Shown here one piece after another: positions 34,401 to 43,529 of a stretch of DNA of 46,384 nucleotides (within the stretch, counting starts at the first letter, position 1; every line of letters starts with the position of its first letter). Under the pieces are notes generated by a model. It was not told the DNA's origin, searched no databases, and saw only the letters and a list, made by a program, of their open reading frames with translations. This stretch comes from Candidatus Poseidoniales archaeon. GTDB taxonomy: Archaea > Thermoplasmatota > Poseidoniia > Poseidoniales > Poseidoniaceae. Position numbers and translations under genes: made by a program. The DNA lies in contig DUDM01000002.1 in NCBI GenBank assembly GCA_012959275.1, positions 1 to 46,384 of the forward strand, given 5' to 3'.

Positions 34401-36433
34401 AGTATTTCCGAGATGGCGAGGAACTAATCGGCATCGGTCTCAACGTAGGGGCAGCCACTGAAGCATCGATTGCGCTCTCTGGAATCACCGAACAGACCAC
34501 ATTTGCTGGAATCCCAGTGTACATTGCCACTCCATCCACAAGCGGGCTGACGACCATCGAGGTTACACCTACGGGAATGGGAGATGAGGATTACACTGCA
34601 ATGCTGATGTTGATGCCAGTGAATCTCGGAATCGCTTTCCCTGATATTGCAGAGGATGAATGGGGCGAGCCCCAAGAGTATGAACTGGAGTTCCAGCAGG
34701 GTACGGCCACACGCAGCCAAGAAGTGTACATTGATGCACCCTTGACGCTGGTGGCCAGCCTCATCATGGAAGAAGGGGCACTATGGCCCACAGCGATTCA
34801 GTTTGGTATGATTCTCAACGACGCAGGTACTTTGACCTTTGACGGCGCACTCGGACCCGGACAGACCACCAACATCGCTCTAGATGCTGATGATGGTATC
34901 GCATCGCGAATCTTGGCAGTGGCCACACCCAAGGTTGGACTTGATCCAGCCTCCATCGACCTCTCGGCATTTACTGAGATTGCCTATGGTGACTTTTTGC
35001 GCAGTGATGTACTAGGTTGGGTCAATATCGAAGAATCCCTAGAAGCGACCTGCGAGAAACTCGAGGGTTGGTCGGAAGAGGGACATGATATGACCGGAAA
35101 TCTGGAAAGCAATGTGAAAATGTCATTGAGGGATGAATCGAACGAATACGTCCACACCTCCTCTTACACACCAAATGCAGTTTTGACCGATGATGCTGGC
35201 AATACTGTTGAACCTGCCCAAGACTGGGACAAGGAATGGGACTGGGAGGAAGATTACCGAGCCACCTTCAATCTGGATTCAGGTGCATACACCTTGACGG
35301 TTGATTCAGGTAAAATCAAATTTGAAATTACAGAAGCGGGGGAATTTGATTGGAATAACGATGAGGTTTGTTCAAATGATGCCGAAATGACCGAAGAGGA
35401 AAATTTCGATTTCTTTGATGACATCTTCAGCAACCTCGATTCAGTTGCATGGGGTCTAGGTTCTAGCGCAGACCTGCATTTGTCGGATCTATCTTCGCCA
35501 CAAGATGACTACACTGTCATTGCAATAGCACAAATCGGCGAGGGTGAGGGTGCAACCGTCGTGGCTGCACTCGACACAAAGGTGGCTGAGCCAAACCCAG
35601 AGCCTCCCGTCATGATGAACATATCACTGAGTTTTGGTCCTACAAACCCATTGCCAGGTGATACCGTACAAATCACTGCAGTTGACAACCTGACAAAACA
35701 GCCCATTGAGGGCCTATCAGCTGTATTGATTCGCGATAACATAACACTCTTTGCACTAATTACAGATGAGGACGGAATAGTTTCTTTCGGTGTCACCGAG
35801 GGTACAATCATGATTCGCTTCTCAGGTGAGATGTACAATACGAAGGAGTTGACCATTGTAGTCACCGCTGACGGTATCGAAACTGGTGACGGAGATAATT
35901 TGCCAACTGATTCTGATGGAGATGGTGCGTTAGATTCCAGTGATGCATTCCCTGATGACTCTAGTGAATGGTTGGATTGTGATGGTGATGGAGTCGGTGA
36001 TAATGCTGATGATGACGATTCGGCATGTGATCCCAATGAGCCTGTGGAAAACAATACCACCCCTATCAATAATACAACGAATGATACTGGAAATGAGGAA
36101 GCAGATGAGGAAGGACGTAGTACTAGTGCAAGTTCTGGTTCAGACGTAGTAACCATTGGGATTTTTGCAGGCATTGTAACCGTACTCATGCTCGTAATTT
36201 CAGCCGCTGTTCTATTGTTAAGAGGGCGTGGTGATTCTGACGATAATTGGGTAGGAGAGCCAGCCACTATGATGGCTGCTCAAGATCATATGTTTGACGG
36301 AGGCCCCAGTGGTCCCTCGCCCACAATGCGTGGTTCGATGCAAGATGGTTTCGAAGTTCTAGAATACCCTGAGGGGAGTGGATCATGGTACTATCGCGAC
36401 AGTTCCACTGGCAAATGGTCCGAATGGGTTTGA
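31460..36433 (+). CDS. Giant secreted, C-terminally anchored surface protein
   Basis: A 1657-residue, very acidic protein with a signal peptide (residues 1-22, cleavage near LADYA). The body is a mixture of beta-rich modules and helices that I cannot assign. Acidic Ca-binding-like loops occur (DTDGDEIPDEF, DEDGDGENDN). Near the C-terminus are an Ig-like or regulatory strand module (PIEGLSAVLIRDN, TDEDGIVSFGV), TSP3-type repeats (DSDGDGALDSSDAFPDD, DCDGDGVGDNADDD) and a Thr/Asn-rich stalk. One membrane helix (about 1565-1587) and a 70-residue cytoplasmic tail ending in aromatic GSWYYRDSSTGKWSEWV complete it. A surface structure or adhesin is likely, but the ligand is unknown. The MMPL gene follows 76 bases later. 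Confidence 0.75.
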   Translation: MKRTAAFIVILLAFMSLQPTLADYAGIPAPNDNYGNEDTLSIDGSVITKLVSVGGDVELQALTRGHNSETIVTADIIRLDMDPMDLLGEFGNPSSTEGELVGTVVLTKTGVHEDDANTAIWDGIFTLPVAEVGGVYSAEFTAEHGMMQATDDATQLQEIFRYEIETVLRAIDDAWDTANPTVEIQGEFDDLEMQVISNGGFPAFVDAATDGSGLGSWQAMLDSADQYNLSDGATFLELLMEFFDSEDVDATLAMVAGLMTYLNEFPLPRSMNDFDEMADYMMTFDPIENFTRFEGTDQFEAAYNAMLGSDEWTAMKGALDDLANSTKQFEAAQTLMRNIALLSVSAHPEAIIAGIEAYLEPLMNEDIDNMTPMQKLIVGFAIQDVEMVDTDGDEIPDEFIWEYEQLMETPEGQAWTANMESSDSWVNDVFDDFNSLPEDCFEHLMSSFDDPAWQSAGEAVGDFGSWMANASGGERESEWYQEWEDEDGDGENDNGPAVIIFEELYDIETTVYNPHILDLGINMRFDGPDDTHNSHYPETFTMTMTDSSGIHVQSTLLTQRDNDHHTYIGRLTADSIKDTVWSFSQPMENYAYADEVSNARIEVKSLRPSMLEAMIYEGADETFIGSALGVLVDQDETMSVDSPYSVSALSYDAYGPVSGAEVDIAILRVSPQKAMEAIETLSPEGGVDITSSSTNIVAQYTGDDLDGNVNGIIAEFSGKGDREGHEHPQAVQNGDWEDDYEDIERSGLGSTWGASHSDALPEEGGLADVITIGTTESGLEFEIMHQVPLPGTAGCARTQGNGGGGHASIGWSYANFGYWDDENEEQVSYDKPDLDTLSISWGDGNYYDYTYGENDDYREEGWGEHDYQNHGDYYIDISYTPVAGYSTVYHSMTYVYSDEEKGFRVYEDDESYVTGWTDVGWCDLNDDESAIPSPEIIDAFLTDGPFEVMDEQIFTSDADGGVTMTATPTLPGAYISVVQTKYFRDGEELIGIGLNVGAATEASIALSGITEQTTFAGIPVYIATPSTSGLTTIEVTPTGMGDEDYTAMLMLMPVNLGIAFPDIAEDEWGEPQEYELEFQQGTATRSQEVYIDAPLTLVASLIMEEGALWPTAIQFGMILNDAGTLTFDGALGPGQTTNIALDADDGIASRILAVATPKVGLDPASIDLSAFTEIAYGDFLRSDVLGWVNIEESLEATCEKLEGWSEEGHDMTGNLESNVKMSLRDESNEYVHTSSYTPNAVLTDDAGNTVEPAQDWDKEWDWEEDYRATFNLDSGAYTLTVDSGKIKFEITEAGEFDWNNDEVCSNDAEMTEEENFDFFDDIFSNLDSVAWGLGSSADLHLSDLSSPQDDYTVIAIAQIGEGEGATVVAALDTKVAEPNPEPPVMMNISLSFGPTNPLPGDTVQITAVDNLTKQPIEGLSAVLIRDNITLFALITDEDGIVSFGVTEGTIMIRFSGEMYNTKELTIVVTADGIETGDGDNLPTDSDGDGALDSSDAFPDDSSEWLDCDGDGVGDNADDDDSACDPNEPVENNTTPINNTTNDTGNEEADEEGRSTSASSGSDVVTIGIFAGIVTVLMLVISAAVLLLRGRGDSDDNWVGEPATMMAAQDHMFDGGPSGPSPTMRGSMQDGFEVLEYPEGSGSWYYRDSSTGKWSEWV

Positions 36434-36509
36434 GTGCCAATCAAAACACCGTGTTTCTCTATAGGGCACCCGTTGGGCTGATATGACGTAATCTCTACCA
36501 TGGCACAAC

Positions 36510-38714
36510 ATGCGACCTGAGCAACTCCGCCTGACTCTATTGGTTGGCATGCTATTGTCAGCAGGATTGCTGTTCTTTCATCCAGTTGAACCGAAAATGA
36601 ACACTGAAGTTATTTTCGATGATGAAGCTGTAATAAGAATCAATGATGAACGTATTGGCGGTGAAAATCACCAATTGGTTCTCAGAATTAGACACGATGA
36701 AGGGGGGTTGGTTACAAACAATCTCAGCCGTGTTCAGGATTTACTACAATTGGAGATAGAACTTCTAGATGGCTCAAATCCTCAGACCTCTTGGGAATCA
36801 TGTAGTCATAATGATTCTACTGAATGTCAATACGGTTCCTTGTATATTGAACGAGTTGTTACACCATTTTCTGCATGGGCAGATGCATTTGATTCTAAAA
36901 ATCGCTCGCTTAGAAATGCATCCCGGTGGGCGGATGTGTTGCAGCCTGAAATCGAAGACGGATGGTGCAGTAATACTGCGAATAATGCAGAGAAAGCGGC
37001 TTTTGAGGCCACCTTATTGATGTTACCTGAAGGAACGGATTTCGGCATTGCTTGCCCTGCCTTCGCGGGTGCTTTTGCAACACAGCCACCAGCAACCAAC
37101 GAAATTCTTTGGATCGTATATGTCGGTGCTGGAGGTGGAGATTGGAACGAACTGAATATTTGGGCGGACAAGGTCAGTGCGAATACCGATTACGAAATTT
37201 CAGCTACTGGCATCAATATGATGTATGGAAAAGCGAAGGCTATTGCTGAAGAAGAACTCGCTTACGTCATCATCCCATCTATATTCCTCCTTGGAGCAAT
37301 GCTGACAATTGGACTGAGAGATTGGCAAACTGCTGCCGCTACAATCAGTGGGGTCGGACTAGTCATCTGTGCAGAATTAGGGGCACTTGCGGCACTAGGG
37401 TTCGAATTTTCAGTACTAGATGGGATCGCCTTACCTATCATCATGGGTGTAGCAGTCGATGGAGCGTTCTGGTATTCGCGCTCCTCTAGGGGGAGAGAGG
37501 AGGTGCGTAGAATGCTATTCGTTGCAATGCTTACAACCGTTGCTGCAGTTTCTTTGGCTCTTTTTTCTCCCATTCGCGCACAACGCTCATTGGGTCTCGT
37601 GATGGCAATTGGTATCGTTTTAGATTGGGTTTTGACACGCTATGTGCTTGAAGATTTTTATCTAAAGCGGAGGGTATTACAGGAAGAAAAATCTAATGAA
37701 TCCCCCTTCTTTTCTTCAATTTCAACCCCTTGGGCTTGGCCTATTGCACTGCTGATTCTCGCTACTATCACAGTAATTTCACCACCTGGAGTAAATGTCA
37801 TAGAAGTTGAACAGTTTCTTCCAGATGGCGACCCAGCATTGGATGAAATGATGGATTTACAGTCAAAGTATGTTCTTGCATCGAGTACAATCGCTTGGGT
37901 TGTTGTTGATGCTGAGGGCGATAGTCAATCAGATTACGAGGAAATACTGAATCTTCAACAACAGTTGGGCCAACATCCTAGCGTGATTTCTCTTGAAGGG
38001 GGACTGATGCGTACACCAATGGTCATTGGCATTCCTGAAGGCGCTACCACTGTCGATGGATCTACTGCTGAGGGTAACTCCTCATTGTTCTTGGATCAAA
38101 GATTACAGAGAGATGGAGTGACCACCGGACTTTCAATAGCAGTTTTTATCGATGGACAAAATTCAGAGGCTGCAATTCAATTTGTAGACGATGTTGAAAA
38201 TCTACTTGCAGTGAATGGAATATCAGGTCTTGTAGGTGGCGACTTACCAACAGGTGCCAAGGCAGCCCAAACCTTCGAAGGGACGCGTATGACTCAAATC
38301 CTTTCGGCAGGAGTCGCAATCTTCCTAGTTGCCCTATTCGCCCTACGAGTCCCCATTCAAGCCGCTAGAATAGCAGTAGGTGCTGTCGCCATAGGCGCGG
38401 CAGTTGATGGAATGGCTAGCATCTTTGGGGGACGAGGGGTCAATACAGCACTTGCAGTTCTACTAGGCATGGGTTTCGCAGCGGATTACCTTTCACATGC
38501 AAGTTCGCAACACCGCCCCACAAAGTTGGATATGTCGGCACGTTGGTGGGCTGCATTGACTTCGGTTTCTGTCTTCATCTTACTGTCAATGACTACATTC
38601 CCTCCTGCTCGGAATTCTGGCCAACTCCTTACCATCAGCATTCTATTTTCAGTAATTTTAGCGACATGTCTAGCGATGATGCACGGAAATTCAGCAACGG
38701 AAAGCGAAGAATAG
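36510..38714 (+). CDS. MMPL/RND-superfamily membrane transporter
   Basis: A 734-residue protein with the duplicated RND layout of 12 helices. One N-terminal helix (7-24) is followed by a large outer domain to about residue 245, then five helices; the second half repeats one helix, a domain (about 430-585) and five helices. Conserved pieces are DGIALPIIMGVAVDGAFWYS and, in the second half, VNTALAVLLGMGFAADYLSH, the fourth-helix regions where proton-relay acids sit. MMPL-type proteins export lipids or hydrophobic compounds, and some act in protein or cell-envelope assembly. Next to a giant surface protein, a cell-envelope role is plausible. Start ATG 36510, no clear SD. Confidence 0.85.
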   Translation: MRPEQLRLTLLVGMLLSAGLLFFHPVEPKMNTEVIFDDEAVIRINDERIGGENHQLVLRIRHDEGGLVTNNLSRVQDLLQLEIELLDGSNPQTSWESCSHNDSTECQYGSLYIERVVTPFSAWADAFDSKNRSLRNASRWADVLQPEIEDGWCSNTANNAEKAAFEATLLMLPEGTDFGIACPAFAGAFATQPPATNEILWIVYVGAGGGDWNELNIWADKVSANTDYEISATGINMMYGKAKAIAEEELAYVIIPSIFLLGAMLTIGLRDWQTAAATISGVGLVICAELGALAALGFEFSVLDGIALPIIMGVAVDGAFWYSRSSRGREEVRRMLFVAMLTTVAAVSLALFSPIRAQRSLGLVMAIGIVLDWVLTRYVLEDFYLKRRVLQEEKSNESPFFSSISTPWAWPIALLILATITVISPPGVNVIEVEQFLPDGDPALDEMMDLQSKYVLASSTIAWVVVDAEGDSQSDYEEILNLQQQLGQHPSVISLEGGLMRTPMVIGIPEGATTVDGSTAEGNSSLFLDQRLQRDGVTTGLSIAVFIDGQNSEAAIQFVDDVENLLAVNGISGLVGGDLPTGAKAAQTFEGTRMTQILSAGVAIFLVALFALRVPIQAARIAVGAVAIGAAVDGMASIFGGRGVNTALAVLLGMGFAADYLSHASSQHRPTKLDMSARWWAALTSVSVFILLSMTTFPPARNSGQLLTISILFSVILATCLAMMHGNSATESEE

Positions 38715-38826
38715 TCAAATCAACAAATGGCAAGCGGTTGTTGTTGAGCGCCTATACCCGAAGCGCTGTGTTCGCAAAGGTGCGCACTTAAGTCAAGCAG
38801 AACCGATGGAGACTTCTTGATGGGAT

Positions 38827-39342
38827 TTAATCAACGACTTTTGAATAAACTAACAAGCCAACTCCAATCAATGCCATTGCCAATATTGGTGTAGTATTGA
38901 GTGATGCCTGCCATTCATAGGTGACGCTATTTGAGCGCAGACTTGAAGAAACGCTATCCGAACCGCTGGCGAAGCGATAATGTCCAGGAGTTGCCTCCCA
39001 AGAGAATCCTTCCTTTTGGTCTGGTCCACCGGCTACAAATGTCAGGTCATTTTCATCACATGTGAAATGAGTTGGTAATTTCTTACAGTCATTTGGCAAG
39101 CCTTCTTCAATGACTCCAATCCAAGCGCTATTTTCAGACCAAGAGACAGTCGTTGTTGCATCTAGCCAACCTACAATGGCTGGCAGGTCAAGAGTCTCGA
39201 TAGTGACTCCAGCATCACAAAGAGAAGGCGGAAGGCAAGGTGGTACATTGGCATCAATGCTACCATCACCTGATACTCCAATCGCCCCAAAAACCGACAA
39301 ACCAATGAATAAAAGGCCAATTATTGCAGGTAAAACTCTCAA
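38827..39342 (-). CDS. Predicted surface protein with two membrane helices
   Basis: A 171-residue product with an N-terminal hydrophobic segment (about 4-24) and a C-terminal helix (about 150-168, TPILAMALIGVGLLVYS). Between them lies an extracellular-looking stretch with four cysteines (PPCLPPSLCDAG, NDCKKL, FTCDEND) that may form disulfides. No family is recognised. The start is TTG 39342, which overlaps the stop of the DUF2116-like gene by four bases (TTGA), so the two are coupled. Confidence 0.6.
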   Translation of the reverse strand: MRVLPAIIGLLFIGLSVFGAIGVSGDGSIDANVPPCLPPSLCDAGVTIETLDLPAIVGWLDATTTVSWSENSAWIGVIEEGLPNDCKKLPTHFTCDENDLTFVAGGPDQKEGFSWEATPGHYRFASGSDSVSSSLRSNSVTYEWQASLNTTPILAMALIGVGLLVYSKVVD

Positions 39343-39638
39343 GAGAATACCCCGAATCTGCTTAATATCAATGGGGCAAAGAATACCAGTGCGAAGAAGA
39401 AGAAGGCAATCCTAACCATTTTTTCGTTCTTTTTATTTTGCAACCATTTTTTGTCGCAGGCTTCATCTCCACAAACTTCAGGCTCTCGCTTGATATCGAT
39501 TGGTAGGTGGCATATTCTGCAATGCTTGTGGACGACAACTCCCTTATGGCGACCTTTACCACCGGCCTTTTTGACCCCATCTTTGAGAGCGTTAGAGGTT
39601 TTTTCAACTTGTTTTTTCAATTTCTCTTTGCTGACCAT
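39339..39638 (-). CDS. DUF2116-type zinc-ribbon protein with membrane anchor
   Basis: About 99 residues. A basic N-terminus (KEKLKKQVEKTSNALKDG), then a zinc-ribbon-like CRIC and CGDEAC pair (residues about 40-62) with PIDI between, then KKWLQNKKNEKMVRIAFFFFALVFFAPL, a C-terminal membrane helix. This fits DUF2116-type archaeal proteins with a zinc ribbon and a tail anchor; the role is unknown. ATG 39638 has GAGGTGA 5 bases upstream, better than GTG 39647. It follows UMP kinase closely. Confidence 0.72.
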   Translation of the reverse strand: MVSKEKLKKQVEKTSNALKDGVKKAGGKGRHKGVVVHKHCRICHLPIDIKREPEVCGDEACDKKWLQNKKNEKMVRIAFFFFALVFFAPLILSRFGVFS

Positions 39639-39648
39639 CACTTTCACC

Positions 39649-40356
39649 TCAGGCGCTTATTTTGGTACCTTCAAATTCCAATCCAAGAATTGCGTTCTCT
39701 AAGCGGTCCATTTGGCGACCATCTACAACTGCAAGGTCCAAGGATGCTGAAATCGCTCTCTCTACTGCTATAGGGTCAACTACTGCTGAGGTTCCTGCCG
39801 GAAGAGGAGTTCCTATGCCGCAGATTTCACCAAGTTGTGATAGGCTCATTTCTGTAAATGATTTTGCCTCTTCATTGACTCTCGGGTCGCTATCATAGAC
39901 ATGTGAGACATTGGTTGCGATTATACAGATTTTTGCTCCTGCCTCGATAGCCAAACTAGTTGCAACCGCATCGGTGGTATGTCCGGGAACTGTTCCACCC
40001 ATACATACGATTGAATGGCTCTGAAGTAAATCTGCTGCATGAGAAGTGGTACTCGGGATTTCTTCTGCAACATCAATTCCTACTTCCGCTAAGACTTGTT
40101 GGATTATGCTGGCATTTAATCGCGTAGCAGCGATGCCTATTTTGTCCAATTTACTTTCATCGCTGATGTGCTTGCGAGCAACTTCGATTCCCTCTCTGGC
40201 TGGCGCCCCACCTCCAACGACTATACCGATTGAATGCTGCATTCCTTCGAGGTGTACTACCATTTGCTTTAGTCGGGAAAACCATTGCTCGCGCTTTTCG
40301 GCTTCTTCAGGACGAAGTAGGCTGCCTCCCAAGGCGATGACATGGATTGTAGCCAC
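39649..40356 (-). CDS. pyrH: Archaeal UMP kinase
   Basis: Phosphorylates UMP to UDP, using ATP; archaeal type of the amino acid kinase fold, about 235 residues. Motifs are HVIALGGSLLRPEE near the N-terminus, GIVVGGGAPAREGIEVAR, IGIAATRLNASII, CMGGTVPGHTTDAVATSLAIEAGA and TNVSHVYDSDPR. The frame is open to a GTG at 40377. I prefer the in-frame GTG 40356, which puts ATIHVIALGGS at the start as in the family; TTG 40368 has a better SD (GGGAG) and cannot be excluded. It is divergent from aRF1. Confidence 0.9.
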   Translation of the reverse strand: MATIHVIALGGSLLRPEEAEKREQWFSRLKQMVVHLEGMQHSIGIVVGGGAPAREGIEVARKHISDESKLDKIGIAATRLNASIIQQVLAEVGIDVAEEIPSTTSHAADLLQSHSIVCMGGTVPGHTTDAVATSLAIEAGAKICIIATNVSHVYDSDPRVNEEAKSFTEMSLSQLGEICGIGTPLPAGTSAVVDPIAVERAISASLDLAVVDGRQMDRLENAILGLEFEGTKISA

Positions 40357-40465
40357 GAAGGCTGCCAATGGTAGCACTCCCTTGATGCTGTCGGCTCACA
40401 CCGTAGGTGTGAAGCACGGCAGGCTGATAAACCGGAGTAGCGGCCAGTTGGATGGAGGAGTTGGC
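40357..40465. promoter_or_regulatory. Divergent pyrH-aRF1 region with inverted repeat
   Basis: The space between the two starts contains TCACACC (40396-40402) and GGTGTGA (40406-40412), a perfect 7-base inverted repeat with a GTA centre. The SD of aRF1, GGAGGAG, is at 40454-40460. The repeat could be an operator or a transcript hairpin; nothing else stands out. Confidence 0.4.
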
Positions 40466-41707
40466 TTGGCTGAAGATGTTGAACAACAGGCTAGGCGCCT
40501 TCGCCTGAAGATAGTCCTTGAGGACCTCAAAGAGATGAAGGGATATGGTACAGAATTAGTCACCATCATCATCCCACCAGATAGGCAGGTACACGATGCT
40601 CGCTCCCTGCTGCAGAATGAACATGGTCAAGCAGCCAATATCAAATCGAAAGGCACTAGAAAAAATGTGCAAGGGGCGATTGAATCAGCCCTCTCTACCT
40701 TGAACCGATTCAAGAATGCCGGTGAGCGAGGTATAGCATTATTCGTTGGGGCAGTTATTGTAGGCAATAACAAAACAAGAATGGTCAACATTTGTATCAC
40801 CGATCCGCCAGAGGAATTGCAATCTTTCCGCTACCGTTGTGAATCAGTATTCGAGACTTCACAACTTGAAGAGATGTTAATCGACCGTAATTCCTATGGT
40901 TTATTCGTTATTGACCGTTCAGAAGCAACCTATGGGATTGCTACTGGAAAGAGAATCCACATTCAGGAGCACTTAGTTTCTAACATCATGGGAAAGCACA
41001 GACAAGGAGGTCAATCGGCTCAAAGATTCGAGCGCTTAATCGAAGAGGCTGCCCACAAATTCTTCAAGCGGGCTACTGAACATGCATGTGATTATTGGCT
41101 TCCAAATCTTGTAGATATCAGAGCCATAATCATTGGAGGACCTGGGGCGACCAAAGATTATGTTGTAAAGCACGGCTATTTCCATCACGAAATAGCCAAG
41201 AAAATAGCAGCCACTCATTTCGATGTCGGCTACTCAAACGAGAGTGGTATCAGGGAACTTGTTGCCAATGCAGGTGCCTTAATGGGAGAAATTGAATTAG
41301 ATAGTGAGCGTAAAATGATGAATAATTTCCTTAGAGAGATTATGCAGGCTCATCCCAAGGCGACATATGGTGAGATGATGGTCCGCAATGCTCTGGAGCA
41401 AGGAGCAGTCGCAATTTTGCTGATTTCTGAATCACTTCGAAAGCGAAATGTCGACTTACAGTGCAATTCCTGTGCTAATGAATGGACCACTTCTTTAGGG
41501 CGAATGGATGAAACTCCGCCTTGCCCTTCTTGTAAATCAGAAGATGCAAAGGAATTGGCGGAGCGGGACTTGATAGATGAGTTCACTGAAATGGCGAGTC
41601 GCTCATCCTCATCAATTTCCTTCGTTTCAACCGATACTGAAGAGGGATTACAACTCCACTTGGGATTCGGTGGATTAGCGGCAATATTGCGCTATCCAAT
41701 GGGCTGA
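40466..41707 (+). CDS. prf1: Archaeal peptide chain release factor aRF1
   Basis: Recognises all three stop codons and triggers peptide release, about 413 residues from TTG 40466. The NIKS motif (AANIKSKGTRKN) and the GGQ motif (KHRQGGQSAQRF) are both present. A C-terminal CNSCANEW and CPSC zinc-ribbon insertion occurs as in archaeal members. The frame runs upstream to 40046 antisense to pyrH, but the family starts near the EQQARRLRLKIVLEDLK helix. TTG 40466 has the SD GGAGGAG at 5-base spacing and gives the right length; ATG 40385 is a longer alternative without SD. ArgRS follows 11 bases later. Confidence 0.92.
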   Translation: MAEDVEQQARRLRLKIVLEDLKEMKGYGTELVTIIIPPDRQVHDARSLLQNEHGQAANIKSKGTRKNVQGAIESALSTLNRFKNAGERGIALFVGAVIVGNNKTRMVNICITDPPEELQSFRYRCESVFETSQLEEMLIDRNSYGLFVIDRSEATYGIATGKRIHIQEHLVSNIMGKHRQGGQSAQRFERLIEEAAHKFFKRATEHACDYWLPNLVDIRAIIIGGPGATKDYVVKHGYFHHEIAKKIAATHFDVGYSNESGIRELVANAGALMGEIELDSERKMMNNFLREIMQAHPKATYGEMMVRNALEQGAVAILLISESLRKRNVDLQCNSCANEWTTSLGRMDETPPCPSCKSEDAKELAERDLIDEFTEMASRSSSSISFVSTDTEEGLQLHLGFGGLAAILRYPMG

Positions 41708-41718
41708 GGTGTGGATGA

Positions 41719-43527
41719 ATGGAATTACTCCGCAAAGTATTGGAACCCCATTTAGCCGAAGTATTGGCTGCTGCAGGTTTAGATAACTTGCCTTGGCAAA
41801 AGATGTTGACAATTGCTCGTGAATCTGCTCAAGGAGACCTTGCTTTACCTTGTTTTCCCTTTGCAAAAATCCTCAAACAATCACCTGTTCAGGTCGCAAA
41901 TGACCTTTGTGAAGCGGTGCAGTTGCGTAAGTCGCAAGATAATGACTTTGATGAGGCCTTGCTATCAGTTGAGGCTATCAATGGTTACTTAAATTTCATG
42001 ACCAACCCTGCTTGGATTGCAAAACAAATACTTTCTCAATACGATGAAAACAGTGGAAAGGCAGCAAACAAAGGTCACCGTGTTCTGATTGAGCATACAT
42101 CAGCAAATCCAAATGGTCCATTCCACGTAGGCAGGGCACGAAATGCAATCCTTGGTGATACTCTCGTCCGCCTTCATCGATTACATGGTCATGAAGTTCA
42201 GGCAGAATACTATGTTGATGACATGGGAAAGCAGGTTGGAATATTGGCATGGGCTTTGAAGAATCTCGATGCTGAGAAAGTGTCTGAAGTTCTTGCAAGT
42301 GCGGGGCGCCAAGATGACCTTGGGCCATGGCAAGGAAAACAAGACCATGAACGGGTGCGCTGGTACCAAGCAGCAAACATCGTCAAAGAAAACAACCCAC
42401 AGGTCGATGAAGAAGTTGGAGAGATGGTCAGATTAAGTGAAGAAGGCGACCAAGAAGTCCTACAATCATTCAATGATGCTTACCAGCCGGTCCTTGATGG
42501 AATGTTAGATACCTTGGCTGAATTGGGAATTGAATACGATGCTTTCACCAAGGAATCAAAGTTCGTTGTCGATGGAAGCGTCGGCCTCATAATGGAACAA
42601 TTAGAAGCAAGCGAATTACACGGAACGGCTGATAATGGAGCCCATTATTTAGAATTAGAAAGCAAAGGAATCAAGGGCAAGAGTACAAAATTCTTCTTCA
42701 GAAGAGGCGATGGCTCCTCTCTCTATGCAACTAGGGATGTGGCTTATCACCAGTGGAAATGGCAGCAATGCGATCGTCTCATCAATATCTTAGGAGAAGA
42801 CCACAAATTACAATCTCGTCAAGTTGGTATTGCCTTAGAGGAAGTTGGTCAAAGAGTTCCAGAGGTAGTTTTCTATGCTTTCATCAAATTACCGGATGGA
42901 AAAATGTCAACCCGCCGTGGCAATGTTGTATTTATGGACGATTTGTTGGTTGAAGCCCGCGCCCATGCACTGCTTGCAGTTAAGGAATTACGGGCCGATG
43001 AATTGAGTCAAGAAAAGATGGAGGAAATCGCAGAAGCAGTTGCAAGCAGTGCCGTTCGCTTCAACATCATTCATGTAGCCCCCGAAAAAGGATTCACCTT
43101 CCGTTGGGAAGATGCACTTTCCTTTGAAGGAGATTCTGCCCCTTTCCTGATGTATTCTCATACCCGTGCTTGTGCAATACGACGTAAAGTTGTCAGAGAG
43201 GGACATGATGTAGAGGCGCTTATTGAGGAGGCCAAATCCCAAGAAGTTTGGAATCAAGTTGGTGATTCTAAATCCGCTAATGAGTTATTGAGATTATTAG
43301 GAAGGCATTTGGATGCCTTAGAAAATGCAGTAGAGAATCACCGGCCGCACTTATTCGCCTCCCACTTATTGGCTCTTGCATCTGCTTTCAATGGCTTTTA
43401 CCGCGACCATCCGGTGATTTTCGAGGGTAAAGTGAATCTGCTCAATCTTTTGTTGAGTGAGACTAGTAGAAGGCATCTTGCTTCAGGTTGCCAAGGTCTC
43501 GGTGTTATTCCAATCGAAGAGATGTGA
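41719..43527 (+). CDS. argS: Arginyl-tRNA synthetase
   Basis: A 602-residue class I synthetase for tRNA-Arg. The N-terminal Add-1-like domain leads to EHTSANPNGPFHVGRARNAILGD (the HIGH motif as HVGR), and later KLPDGKMSTRRGN (KMSKS as KMSTR). The C-terminal helical anticodon domain follows, ending with a Met rather than the typical -VM pattern but of normal length. The gene directly follows aRF1 on the same strand and converges on the zinc-finger protein at 43530. Confidence 0.95.
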   Translation: MELLRKVLEPHLAEVLAAAGLDNLPWQKMLTIARESAQGDLALPCFPFAKILKQSPVQVANDLCEAVQLRKSQDNDFDEALLSVEAINGYLNFMTNPAWIAKQILSQYDENSGKAANKGHRVLIEHTSANPNGPFHVGRARNAILGDTLVRLHRLHGHEVQAEYYVDDMGKQVGILAWALKNLDAEKVSEVLASAGRQDDLGPWQGKQDHERVRWYQAANIVKENNPQVDEEVGEMVRLSEEGDQEVLQSFNDAYQPVLDGMLDTLAELGIEYDAFTKESKFVVDGSVGLIMEQLEASELHGTADNGAHYLELESKGIKGKSTKFFFRRGDGSSLYATRDVAYHQWKWQQCDRLINILGEDHKLQSRQVGIALEEVGQRVPEVVFYAFIKLPDGKMSTRRGNVVFMDDLLVEARAHALLAVKELRADELSQEKMEEIAEAVASSAVRFNIIHVAPEKGFTFRWEDALSFEGDSAPFLMYSHTRACAIRRKVVREGHDVEALIEEAKSQEVWNQVGDSKSANELLRLLGRHLDALENAVENHRPHLFASHLLALASAFNGFYRDHPVIFEGKVNLLNLLLSETSRRHLASGCQGLGVIPIEEM

Positions 43528-43529
43528 AA

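Noticed and set aside
35509-36267. 252-codon open frame opposite the giant surface protein
   Set aside because: Ser/Pro-rich shadow of acidic repeats on the other strand; no domain and no ribosome site.
38715-38826. Possible RNA gene between the MMPL gene and the convergent gene
   Set aside because: A few GC-rich stretches only; no tRNA features or clear stem could be made.
40046-40465. Long N-terminal extension of aRF1
   Set aside because: It is read antisense to pyrH and has no release-factor similarity; the TTG start with SD gives the normal length.
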